A stretch of 55,312 bases of DNA, taken from Pseudomonadota bacterium. Lineage in GTDB: Bacteria; Myxococcota_A; UBA796; GCA-2862545. Below, piece by piece: positions 30,485 to 38,403 of this stretch; the first letter of the stretch is position 1, and each line of letters starts with the position of its first letter. The stretch is taken from assembly GCA_002862545.1 (NCBI GenBank), contig PKDJ01000091.1:1-55312 (forward strand), read 5' to 3'. The notes below the pieces were generated by a model. The model saw nothing but the letters and a program-made list of their open reading frames with translations, was not told where the DNA came from and searched no databases. The position numbers were made by a program, and so were the translations under genes.

Positions 30485-32167
30485 ATGCAGATGAATCCGG
30501 CAAATCCGGTCATCGTCCAAGGCGATGGAAAGGTCCTGCTCGAGACGCGCCACGCCGAGTTCGATCGCGCGCGTGACTTCCTGGCGCGCTTCGCCGAGCT
30601 CGAGAGCTCGCCCGAGCTCCTGCACACCTACCGGATCACGCCCCTGTCGCTCTGGAATGCTGCCTCGGCCGGCATGAGCCGTGACGAGGTGGTGGAGACC
30701 CTCCGCGGGCTCTCGAAGTTCGACATTCCCGAGGCGGTCGAGCAGCAGATCGACGACACCGTGAGTCGGTACGGCCTGGTGCAGCTGCATCCGCACCCGA
30801 CCGACCCCCAGTCGATCCGCATCACCTTCGCCACGCTGTACGTCGAGAAGCTGGTCGTCCGCCAGACCGAGGTGGGTCGTGAGCTGATCCAGCGCGATGG
30901 TCGCCGAGACTGGAAGATCGACGCAGGCATGCGTGGGCTCTTCAAGCAGCGAGCGCTGCTCGAGAGCTGGCCGATCGAAGATCTCGCTGGCTTCAACGAG
31001 GGAGATTCCCTGCAGATGCGCCTGCGGGAGCGCATGGTCGGCAACGGGAAGGACTTCGCGCCGAGGCACTACCAGGTCGAGGCGGTCGAGCGCTGGTTCA
31101 TGGACGGTCAGCCCGCCGGTGGGCACGGCGTCGTCGTGCTGCCCTGTGGAGCGGGCAAGACCATCGTGTCCATGCTCGCCATGGCCACCGTGAAGACGCA
31201 CACGCTGATCCTGTGCAACAACCAGACGGCCGTGAACCAGTGGGTGCGTGAGCTGCTTGACAAGACCACCCTCACCAAGGACCAGGTCGGCGTCTACAGC
31301 GGCTCCGAGAAGCGGATTTGCCCGGTCACGGTCGCGACCTACCAGGTGCTCACCTGGCGGCGCTCGAAGAAGCACGACTACGAGCACCTGCACCTGTTCC
31401 GCGACCAGAACTGGGGTCTGCTGGTCTACGACGAGGTCCACCTGCTGCCGGCACCGGTGTTTGGCGCCACCGCCGAGCTCCAAGGCTGTCGACGACTCGG
31501 AGTCACGGCCACGCTGGTTCGCGAGGACGGTCGCGAGGGTGATGTCTTCAGCCTCGTCGGCCCGAAGCGCTACGATCTACCCTGGCAGCTCCTCGAGAAG
31601 CAGGGCTTCGTCGCTGAGGCCCGGTGCTACGAGGTTCGCGTCCCGTTCCGGCCGCGCGACCGCGACCGGTACGAGGCCTCGAACGAGAACCAGAAGTTCC
31701 GCCAGGCCTCCGAGAACCCGGTGAAGATCGACGTCGTCCGCACGCTCGTGGAGCGCCACTCGGACGATCTGGTGCTGATCATCGGCACCTACCTCGGGCA
31801 GCTCCAGCAGCTGGCCAAGGAGCTCGACGCTCCGCTGATCACCGGAAAAACCCGCCATCGTGAGCGCGACCGCTTGTTCGCGGCCTTCCGCGAGGGCCGG
31901 GTCAAGCGCCTCGTCGTCAGCAAGGTGGCGAACTTCGCCATCGATCTGCCCGACGCCAACGTGGCGATCCAGGTGAGTGGCTCCTTCGGGTCGCGGCAGG
32001 AGGAGGCTCAGCGCCTCGGCCGCATCCTCCGACCGAAGGAGAGCGACGCATTCTTCTACACTGTCATCACCACCGACTCGAAGGAGCAGGAGTTCGCCAT
32101 GAAGCGCCAGCTGTTCCTCACCGAGCAGGGGTATCGCTACTACATCGAGGAATACGCCGCCAAATAG
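30485..32167 (+). CDS. Bacterial XPB/Rad25-type DNA repair helicase
   Basis: A superfamily-2 3'-5' DNA helicase. The 560-residue product from ATG 30485 (GAGGA upstream) has the bacterial XPB N-terminal part (IVQGDGKVLLETRH), the Walker A motif CGAGKT (221-226), the DEVH box (316-319), the XPB-specific RED motif in TLVREDGRE (346-348) and motif VI QRLGRILRPK. XPB in archaea and bacteria is a DNA-opening helicase linked to nucleotide excision repair and transcription-coupled repair. The next gene encodes its usual partner, as in mycobacteria, where the pair also lies side by side. A long leader with a strong promoter precedes it. The start at 30371 in the ORF track is inside that leader and is not used. 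Confidence 0.96.
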   Translation: MQMNPANPVIVQGDGKVLLETRHAEFDRARDFLARFAELESSPELLHTYRITPLSLWNAASAGMSRDEVVETLRGLSKFDIPEAVEQQIDDTVSRYGLVQLHPHPTDPQSIRITFATLYVEKLVVRQTEVGRELIQRDGRRDWKIDAGMRGLFKQRALLESWPIEDLAGFNEGDSLQMRLRERMVGNGKDFAPRHYQVEAVERWFMDGQPAGGHGVVVLPCGAGKTIVSMLAMATVKTHTLILCNNQTAVNQWVRELLDKTTLTKDQVGVYSGSEKRICPVTVATYQVLTWRRSKKHDYEHLHLFRDQNWGLLVYDEVHLLPAPVFGATAELQGCRRLGVTATLVREDGREGDVFSLVGPKRYDLPWQLLEKQGFVAEARCYEVRVPFRPRDRDRYEASNENQKFRQASENPVKIDVVRTLVERHSDDLVLIIGTYLGQLQQLAKELDAPLITGKTRHRERDRLFAAFREGRVKRLVVSKVANFAIDLPDANVAIQVSGSFGSRQEEAQRLGRILRPKESDAFFYTVITTDSKEQEFAMKRQLFLTEQGYRYYIEEYAAK

Positions 32168-32229
32168 GTGTACTCCGCAGAGGCCGCCTCTCGGCGGCGT
32201 CCGGGCTCACGCCTGGACACAGGAACGTG

Positions 32230-34503
32230 ATGTCCGAATCCGAAGGTCAGGCCCAGGGCACCGGAAGCTCCAAGCGTCGTCGTCGTCGCCGCCGTCGTCG
32301 TCGCGGCGGAAGTGGTGGTGGCTCGGGGGGCAGTGGCGGACGCTCGGCGACCGCATCCCCCGGGAGTGGGGGAAGCGGCACGAGCACGAGCGAGATCGTG
32401 CGTCGAACCGGGCGCAGGCAGTCCGTCGAGGTGACCACCTCGGTGGTGAGTGTGCCGTCGTCTGGGCGCAATCCCCACAAGAAGCGCGGCACACGCTCGC
32501 GCCGGGGCTCTCCGGGCTCTGTGGGCGGACGTCGCCGTCGCTTGTCGAGGGACGAGGTCGATGGCCTCACCGCCTACCTCGAGTCGATGCCCGAGCCGCT
32601 GCTCTCGGCGCTCTACCGAGGGCTCGGCGGTCAGCCGAACCGGGTGTCGGGGTCGGATCGAATGATCCAGCTCGCCACCAAGGCGATCGCGCAGGGCACT
32701 CGCCTGTCGACGCTGCTCAAGCAGCTCCACGAGCGGGACCGCAAGGCGCTCGCCGCGCTCCTCCAGGCGGGTGGCGTGGCCCATGCGGACGAGCTGCACC
32801 ACGAGCTCGTCCTCTCCTACGGCCAGCACGAGCGCGAGTGGAAGCGCACCATGAGCGTGCTCGCCAACCGCGGGGTCGTGTTCGCGAGTCCCGAGCAGGA
32901 CGGCGAGTTCTTCTACATCGTGCCGGAGCCGCTGATCGACGGTCTGCTCGCGGCGCTCGAGGTCGATCTCGCGCTGCCCGTGTTCGAGCATGCGGATGTG
33001 CAGGTCCTGGACGCCGTGCCGTTCTGCCCGCCGCTCGAGTTCTCGATCACCTCCCTCTCGACCTACATCGATCAGCGCTCGCCGCGCCTGACCCAGCGGC
33101 ACGAGATCTACCGTCACGACAAGGAGGAGATGGACGCCTTCTTCTCGCAGATCTGGACGACGGACTCCGAGCTGTTCCAGTTCCACCTCGACTTCCTGCT
33201 GATGCACGGCATGGTCGAGCTCCGTGGCGAGTACCTGTCGCTGAACAACGACGTGATGGAGGAGTGGCTCCAGCTCGAGGCCGAGGATCAGCGCGATCTG
33301 ATCTTCCGAGCGCTCGACAAGCGCTTCTCGATGGCCGAGTGGATCCTCTGGGCCGTCCATGCGGTGACCAAGGAGGTCGAGGCGGGCTGGGTGGCAGAGC
33401 GTCCGCTGGTCGCGCTGTACCGCCGCTGGAAGCGCGGCGAGGACTGGCGGGAGCGCTACAAGCGCGGAACCTGGGCCGCGACCCGGACCATGGAGCGCGA
33501 GAGCTACTCCTTCGCACCGCTGGTGCGGGCCGGCATCCTCGAGATGGGACGCTGGGGCCAGGAGAAGTTCTACCGGCTGTCTCCTCGGGGGCGTCAGCTC
33601 CTGGAGCCCTCGGCGGACGAAGGCTTCATGCAGTTCTACCTGACGCCGGCCTTCGAGATCATGGCGCCGGCCGGACTCGCGCCGATCTTGCTGTTCCGCA
33701 TCGGTGAGCTCGCCGACTTGACGGGCTGTGACCGGGCCAACACCTACAAGATCACCGAGCTGTCGGTCGAGCGTGCGCTGGAGCGCGGCTGGCGTCGTGA
33801 CGACGCGCTGCAGTTCCTGCGCGACAACAGCCAGATCGGACTGCCCGAGAACGTCGAGCAGACGCTGAAGGGCTGGATCGGGCACCGCGGTGACGTGGAG
33901 TTCCACGACCTGATGGTCCTCACGGTCCACCGGTCCCAGATTCGACGCTTCGAGGGCAACAAGGCGATCAAGCCCTACATCCTCCACCGCTTTGCGCCGG
34001 GGCTGTACGCGGTCGATCGCACCAAGCGTGACGACATCGCCAGGGCGCTCCAGGAGGTCGGCTTCAACCCCTCCAGAGACGTGCGGAACTACCCGGGCGA
34101 CCCCGAGCAGGTGGGCGCACGGCAGGCGCTGCACCGCATGGTCGCCGAGGCACGCTCGATGACGCTCGACCCCGTTCAGCGCGCGACGAAGCTCGTCCAG
34201 CCGGAGGCTCTGCGGGCCGTGCCGGGGACCAAGGTCGCGAGCAAGCGAGGGGCGAAGCCGAAGCAGCCCCCCAAGGTCACTGCGGCGGAGGCACGCATGG
34301 AGCTGGAGATCGCGATGTCCAAGGACTGCGACGTGGAGATGGTCTACCTCGCCAAGTCGGGTCAGCGGCTGCACCTGAAGGTTCAGCCACAGCGCATGGC
34401 CTTCAAGGCGGACGCACCCGTCCTGGTCGGACTCGACCGGGAGGAAGACGCCCGCCGCACGTACCTCCTCGACCGCATCGAGCGCATCAAGGTGCTCGAG
34501 TGA
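32230..34503 (+). CDS. XPB-associated Helicase_C_3 domain protein with poly-Arg N-terminus
   Basis: A 757-residue protein starting at ATG 32230 (AGGA upstream). The first 110 residues are a low-complexity basic region with an unbroken run of ten arginines followed by Gly/Ser. The rest carries segments of the helicase-associated/Helicase_C_3 domain (LPEPLLSALYRGLGGQ-like MPEPLLSALYRGL, YIVPEPLIDGLL, FILDKRFSM-type repeats) with winged-helix-like repeats, and the C-terminus is WYL-like (MVYLAKSGQRLHLKVQPQRM, then DRIERIKVLE). Such proteins are encoded next to bacterial XPB and are presumed helicase partners. It is the second gene of the repair block, overlapping xseB by GTGA. The basic region could bind nucleic acid. 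Start at 32227 (GTG) is equally possible. Confidence 0.85.
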   Translation: MSESEGQAQGTGSSKRRRRRRRRRRGGSGGGSGGSGGRSATASPGSGGSGTSTSEIVRRTGRRQSVEVTTSVVSVPSSGRNPHKKRGTRSRRGSPGSVGGRRRRLSRDEVDGLTAYLESMPEPLLSALYRGLGGQPNRVSGSDRMIQLATKAIAQGTRLSTLLKQLHERDRKALAALLQAGGVAHADELHHELVLSYGQHEREWKRTMSVLANRGVVFASPEQDGEFFYIVPEPLIDGLLAALEVDLALPVFEHADVQVLDAVPFCPPLEFSITSLSTYIDQRSPRLTQRHEIYRHDKEEMDAFFSQIWTTDSELFQFHLDFLLMHGMVELRGEYLSLNNDVMEEWLQLEAEDQRDLIFRALDKRFSMAEWILWAVHAVTKEVEAGWVAERPLVALYRRWKRGEDWRERYKRGTWAATRTMERESYSFAPLVRAGILEMGRWGQEKFYRLSPRGRQLLEPSADEGFMQFYLTPAFEIMAPAGLAPILLFRIGELADLTGCDRANTYKITELSVERALERGWRRDDALQFLRDNSQIGLPENVEQTLKGWIGHRGDVEFHDLMVLTVHRSQIRRFEGNKAIKPYILHRFAPGLYAVDRTKRDDIARALQEVGFNPSRDVRNYPGDPEQVGARQALHRMVAEARSMTLDPVQRATKLVQPEALRAVPGTKVASKRGAKPKQPPKVTAAEARMELEIAMSKDCDVEMVYLAKSGQRLHLKVQPQRMAFKADAPVLVGLDREEDARRTYLLDRIERIKVLE

Positions 34504-34745
34504 GCCGGGCCATGGCCGAGGGGCTGGGGTTCGAAGAGGCGCTCGCTGCTCTGGAGGAGCGGGTGCGTCGCATCGAGTCGGGAGAGCTCGCGCTCGAGGA
34601 TGCGCTCACCCTCTACGAGGAGGGTGTGGCGCTGGCTGAGCGCTGCCACGATCAGCTCGACGCCGCCGAGGAGCGGGTGACGAAGCTGAGGCAGGGGGCC
34701 CACGGGATCGAGGAGATGCCCGTAGAGGATCGACCGGCCGACTGA
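34500..34745 (+). CDS. xseB: Exodeoxyribonuclease VII small subunit (XseB)
   Basis: XseB associates in several copies with XseA to form exonuclease VII, which degrades single-stranded DNA in both directions. The 81-residue product has the family signature: FEEALAALEERVRRIESGELALEDALTLYEEGVALAERCHDQL, quoted here in part as GFEEALAALEERVRRIESGE. Length is normal (about 80). The start GTG at 34500 overlaps the stop of the previous gene (GTGA), so it is translationally coupled with the XPB partner; an ATG at 34512 would also work. The xseA gene is not in the window, so the large subunit must be elsewhere. Confidence 0.93.
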   Translation: MSRAMAEGLGFEEALAALEERVRRIESGELALEDALTLYEEGVALAERCHDQLDAAEERVTKLRQGAHGIEEMPVEDRPAD

Positions 34746-34821
34746 CATGAGGCGGCGGTCTGACGAGTTCCGCCAACAGGATCGCAGACTGAGACCCCAC
34801 GGGTTGCCTCTGACCCCACAA

Positions 34822-34835
34822 TGAACGTATGTTCA
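34822..34835. promoter_or_regulatory. LexA (SOS) operator in front of dinB
   Basis: TGAACGTATGTTCA is a perfect 14-bp palindrome in which GAAC-N4-GTTC matches the LexA box known from Gram-positive bacteria and some other phyla (CGAACRNRYGTTYC), with GTAT satisfying RNRY. It overlaps a candidate -10 (TATGTT, 34828-34833; -35 TTGCCT at 34804-34809, spacing 18) and is framed by CCCCAC (34814-34819) and GTGGGG (34840-34845). It lies 18 bases upstream of the dinB start. LexA repression of a Y-family polymerase is well known. Confidence 0.75.
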
Positions 34836-34852
34836 TGCCGTGGGGGACGAAG

Positions 34853-36055
34853 ATGCCCAGGCTGCGGCCGGCTGCTCGGATCTGCTGTCTCGATCTCGAC
34901 ACCTTCTTCGTGTCGGTCGAGCGACTGCTCGACCCGTCCCTACAGGGGCTTCCTGTGGTGGTCGGGGGACGCACGGGCCAGCGAGGAGTGGTCACGGCCG
35001 CGAGCTACGAGGTTCGTCCGCTCGGTGTGCGCTCCGGCATGCCCATGTCCGAGGCGCGGCGGCTCGCACCCCATGCCGTGTTCCGGCCCACGCGGCACGG
35101 GGTCTACGGGCCCTATGCGAAGCAGGTGCGGGCGGTCTTGGAGCGCTTCTCTCCAGAGGTCCAGACGGCCAGCATCGATGAGTTCTTCTTGGACTTTCGA
35201 GGGTGCGAGCGACTGTACGCGCAGCCCGACGACGTCGACGGCGATCAGGCGATTCGACGGGCGGTCCGCCAGATGCGCCAGGCGATCCAGGACGAGGTCG
35301 GCCTACCGGCGAGTGCAGGCATCGGGGGCACGCGGGTGGTCGCGAAGATGGCGAGTCGCGATGCCAAGCCTGCGGGGGTGTGCATGGTGCCCGTCGGCCA
35401 GGAGCTTCCCTTCGTGTGGGAGCGTCCAGTGCGCGCGCTCCCCGGCATCGGGCCTGCGGGCGAGACCAGGCTGGTCGGCGCCGGCATCCACACGCTCGGG
35501 CAGCTGCTCGAGCTGCCTTCAGGTCCGCTGCGGGCTCGCTTCGGCGACTTGTCCGCGAGCGTTCGTCGACGGTTGCTGAGGCCGGCTCGACTCAGCGCCG
35601 ACCGTCCCGCTTTTCGGGAGCATGATCCTGCGGGTGCCACGCACGGAAGCCTCTCCAACGAGCGCACGTTCGCGCGGAACGTCGCTCGGGGCGAGCGCGT
35701 CGAGGCGCAGCTGCGGGCCCTCGCGCAGCGGGTGTGCTGGCGGGCGCGGCGCCGTGGCATCCGTGCACGAAGTGTGTCTGTGAAGCTCCGGTCTGCTGAT
35801 TTCCACACGATCACCCGTGCCCGCTCGATCACGCCGAGTGCTGACGACCTCGCCATCAGCAGCGCCGTCGTGGAGCTGTTTCGAGCGCACTGGGATCGTC
35901 GACCCGTTCGACTCGTCGGGGTGCAGCTGTCGCGTCTCGTCAGTCCGGAGCCACAGCTCGCGCTCCCGCTCGCCTCCGGGTCCCCGGCGGTGGGGCCGGC
36001 GCTCGATGCGATTCGCGAGCGGTTCGGCTTCGAGGCCATCCGCTTCGGGGCCTAG
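34853..36055 (+). CDS. dinB: DNA polymerase IV (DinB, Y-family translesion polymerase)
   Basis: The 400-residue product is a Y-family polymerase that copies damaged DNA. It has the first catalytic motif LDLDTFFVSVE (D14, D16 and the aromatic steric gate), the second SIDEFFLDF, the thumb with the helix-hairpin-helix ALPGIGPAGETRLVGAGI, and a C-terminal little-finger domain. The ATG at 34853 has GGGGGA six bases upstream; the ORF track start (34829) lies inside the LexA operator. QLALPL near the C-terminus (about residue 373) is a plausible beta-clamp-binding motif, similar to E. coli QLVLGL. It follows xseB by 107 bases and is probably transcribed from its own SOS-regulated promoter. Confidence 0.97.
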   Translation: MPRLRPAARICCLDLDTFFVSVERLLDPSLQGLPVVVGGRTGQRGVVTAASYEVRPLGVRSGMPMSEARRLAPHAVFRPTRHGVYGPYAKQVRAVLERFSPEVQTASIDEFFLDFRGCERLYAQPDDVDGDQAIRRAVRQMRQAIQDEVGLPASAGIGGTRVVAKMASRDAKPAGVCMVPVGQELPFVWERPVRALPGIGPAGETRLVGAGIHTLGQLLELPSGPLRARFGDLSASVRRRLLRPARLSADRPAFREHDPAGATHGSLSNERTFARNVARGERVEAQLRALAQRVCWRARRRGIRARSVSVKLRSADFHTITRARSITPSADDLAISSAVVELFRAHWDRRPVRLVGVQLSRLVSPEPQLALPLASGSPAVGPALDAIRERFGFEAIRFGA

Positions 36056-36100
36056 CGGGCGGCCGCGGGGATGCTACGTGCCCAGTCCAGGGAGGCAGGC

Positions 36101-37219
36101 ATGCACATCTCGTCGGCATTCGACAGTGGCAACATCGAGGTCCTCGACGCGTCCGATCCGTCGGACGTTCAGCTGGCGATCCGCAAGGACGCGGGCGACG
36201 AGCACATGCAGTGGTTTCACTTCCGGGTGGCGGGAGCGAAGGGCCAGCCCTGCGTCTTTCGGCTGACCAATGCGCACGCAGCGTCCTACCCCAAGGCCTG
36301 GTCGGGCTACCGGGCGGTCTGCACGACCGATCGGCACACGTACCGCCGGGTCGACACCGCCTACGAGGACGGGAGCCTGGTGATCCGCCACACGCCGGAC
36401 GCCGACCTGGCCTGGTACAGCTACTTCGCGCCCTACAGCTTGGAGCGGCACGCCGACCTGCTGGCGCGGTGCCAGGCGAGCCCGCTGGCGAAGGTCGATC
36501 GTCTCGGCACCACGGTGGACGGCCGTGATCTGGACCGGGTGACGGTCGGCACGGGCGAGCGGGTGCTGTGGGTGATCGCGCGCCAGCACCCCGGAGAGTC
36601 CATGGCCGAGTGGTGGATGGAGGGCTTCCTCCAGAGGCTCCTCGATCCGGCCGATGCGCTGGCTCGCTCCCTCCGGTCCAAGGCGACGGTGCACGTCGTG
36701 CCGAACATGAACCCCGATGGCAGCACGCGTGGCCACCTTCGCTGCAACGCAGCGGGGGCGAACCTCAACCGCGAGTGGCACGCGCCCACCGTCGAGCGCA
36801 GCCCGGAGGTCTTCCACGTGCTCGCGGCGATGGACGCGACGGGCTGCGATCTGTGCCTCGACGTCCACGGGGACGAGGAGCTTCCCTACAACTTCATCAG
36901 CGGTGCCGAGGGCATCCCCGGATGGTCCGAGCGACTCGCCGGGCTCGATGCGGCCTTCAGGACGGCCTACATGTCCGCCAACCCTGACTTTCAGAAGGTG
37001 CACGGCTACCCGATCGACAAGCCTGGGCAGGGCAACATGACGATGTGCACGAACCAGATCGCGCAGCGCTTCGACTGTCTCGCGATGACGCTCGAGATGC
37101 CGTTCAAGGACAACGCCGACCACCCCGACCCGCACCACGGCTGGTGCCCCGCACGCTCCAAGCACCTCGGCGCGACGACGATCGACCCGCTCGTGGCCGT
37201 GGTCGACCGCCTGCGCTGA
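36101..37219 (+). CDS. M14-family zinc carboxypeptidase, cytosolic carboxypeptidase (CCP)-like
   Basis: The ATG at 36101 has GGAGGCAGG upstream; 372 residues. The zinc-binding motif is ARQHPGESMAEW (His163 and Glu166), with MNPDGSTRGHLRCN, NLNREWHAP (221-229) and DVHGDEE (His256, the third zinc ligand) and the catalytic glutamate in TLEMPFK. This set and the N-terminal beta domain (MQWFHFRVAG, FAPYSLERH) fit the CCP/AGTPBP-like branch, whose eukaryotic members remove side-chain glutamates from tubulin; the bacterial substrate is unknown. No signal peptide, so cytosolic. It abuts the convergent Lnb-like gene at its 3' end with no gap. A long antisense ORF (36074-37165) is a shadow. Confidence 0.92.
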   Translation: MHISSAFDSGNIEVLDASDPSDVQLAIRKDAGDEHMQWFHFRVAGAKGQPCVFRLTNAHAASYPKAWSGYRAVCTTDRHTYRRVDTAYEDGSLVIRHTPDADLAWYSYFAPYSLERHADLLARCQASPLAKVDRLGTTVDGRDLDRVTVGTGERVLWVIARQHPGESMAEWWMEGFLQRLLDPADALARSLRSKATVHVVPNMNPDGSTRGHLRCNAAGANLNREWHAPTVERSPEVFHVLAAMDATGCDLCLDVHGDEELPYNFISGAEGIPGWSERLAGLDAAFRTAYMSANPDFQKVHGYPIDKPGQGNMTMCTNQIAQRFDCLAMTLEMPFKDNADHPDPHHGWCPARSKHLGATTIDPLVAVVDRLR

Positions 37220-38350
37220 TCAGCGTCGATCGCGGACGAGTGCTCCGACGAGCGGCAGCAGGAAGAAGCCCGCCCAGCCGAGGGTGGGCTTGCCGCTGAC
37301 CAGGCCGACCAGCACGCCGACGAGCCCGAGTCCAAGGAGGCCACCGAGGGCGGGCGTGGCACGGGCATCGCCCCGGGCGAGCCACCACGCGGCCAGGATC
37401 CCCAGGACGTGCAGGGGGCTCGAGAGCAGCAGGTGCGAGTTGGCCCAGTACGCCTCGGTGTGGCTGAACACCCAGAGGAAGACGCTCGCGCAGCCAGCGA
37501 GGGTCGCGAGGAGCGCGTGCAGTCCATAGGCGCCACCGGCGAGCGGTCGGGGAGCGCCAGCCACGGCAGCCCCCCACAGGGCGCCGAGCCCGGCGAGGAG
37601 CGGGGCCCGATTCGGAGGACGCGGGAGGGGCTCGGGAAGCTCCGTGGAGAGGATCTCGCACTCGCTGGCGACCAGGGACCGCCCGTCGAGGGTGATGGTC
37701 TGCACGGCGTCGTGCAGCGTGTCCGGAAGGAATGCGGCCTCGTACTGGGACAGCTCTTGGTCGGTCCGTGCAGAGGCACCCCAGGACAGGCCGTACCAGG
37801 CCCAGGGCACGGTGTGGATGTGACGCAGGACCTCGAAGCGCTGGGTCGTTCCACTCGGGCCGCCGAGCTGCTCTGACAGGGCGCCACCCAGGGCCGTGTC
37901 GAGGAGATCCCGTACCTTGGTCGTGCAGTTCTCGGCGTACCAGTGGTAGTCGTAGTGACGGCGGGAATCGTCGTCCATGTAGGCCAGGGTCGAGACCAGG
38001 GTCGCGGCGGCGGCCGGATCGAGCGCCAGGCGCTGTACGTGCAGGCGCCGCTCCTCGCGGCGGTACTTGTCGACCTCGACGCTCCAGGCGCGGGTCTGGA
38101 GCCAGTAGCGCTGCTGACCCAGCACGAAGTCCCGGATGGCATCGGGGCCATAGCCACCGTAGAAGCCGTAGTTGTAGACCGTGTCGATGCCGGACGACGG
38201 GTCCTGGACGTACAGACTGGTGTGGCCGAAGGTCTTGTCGATCATAGCGGCTGGGCCGACCGTGACGAGGTGGACGGTCGGACCATCGGCGCTCAAGGGC
38301 TCGCCGCAGGGCGTGGTGGCGAGTGCGAGTGCTGGAACGAGCAGGAACAT
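37220..38350 (-). CDS. Lnb/DUF4105-domain membrane protein
   Basis: A 376-residue membrane protein: a signal peptide (FLLVPALALATTPCG), an Lnb N-terminal periplasmic domain (formerly DUF4105) with FGHTSLYVQD (His43), YNYGFYGGYGPD and ENCTTKVRDLL (Cys142), and then about five transmembrane helices in the C-terminal third. The Cys-His pair fits an NlpC/P60-like thiol enzyme. In Bacteroides the related Lnb acylates the N-terminus of lipoproteins, replacing Lnt; whether this protein does so is inference. The window encodes an unusually large number of lipoproteins that would need this step. It lies 53 bases downstream of the desaturase gene's stop on the same strand and could be cotranscribed. 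Confidence 0.85.
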   Translation of the reverse strand: MFLLVPALALATTPCGEPLSADGPTVHLVTVGPAAMIDKTFGHTSLYVQDPSSGIDTVYNYGFYGGYGPDAIRDFVLGQQRYWLQTRAWSVEVDKYRREERRLHVQRLALDPAAAATLVSTLAYMDDDSRRHYDYHWYAENCTTKVRDLLDTALGGALSEQLGGPSGTTQRFEVLRHIHTVPWAWYGLSWGASARTDQELSQYEAAFLPDTLHDAVQTITLDGRSLVASECEILSTELPEPLPRPPNRAPLLAGLGALWGAAVAGAPRPLAGGAYGLHALLATLAGCASVFLWVFSHTEAYWANSHLLLSSPLHVLGILAAWWLARGDARATPALGGLLGLGLVGVLVGLVSGKPTLGWAGFFLLPLVGALVRDRR

Positions 38351-38403
38351 GGCCGCCGCCTACCTCGCGCGGACGCCCTCGGCACGCGAAGGAGCGGCAG
38401 CGG

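Noticed and set aside
30125-30494. Three overlapping ORFs in the XPB leader
   Set aside because: They overlap in three frames, have no recognisable product or clear ribosome binding site; treated as leader.
32140-34374. 744-residue antisense ORF over the XPB-partner gene
   Set aside because: High-GC shadow rich in His, Arg, Leu and Val; the plus strand encodes a clear Helicase_C_3-type protein with a ribosome binding site.
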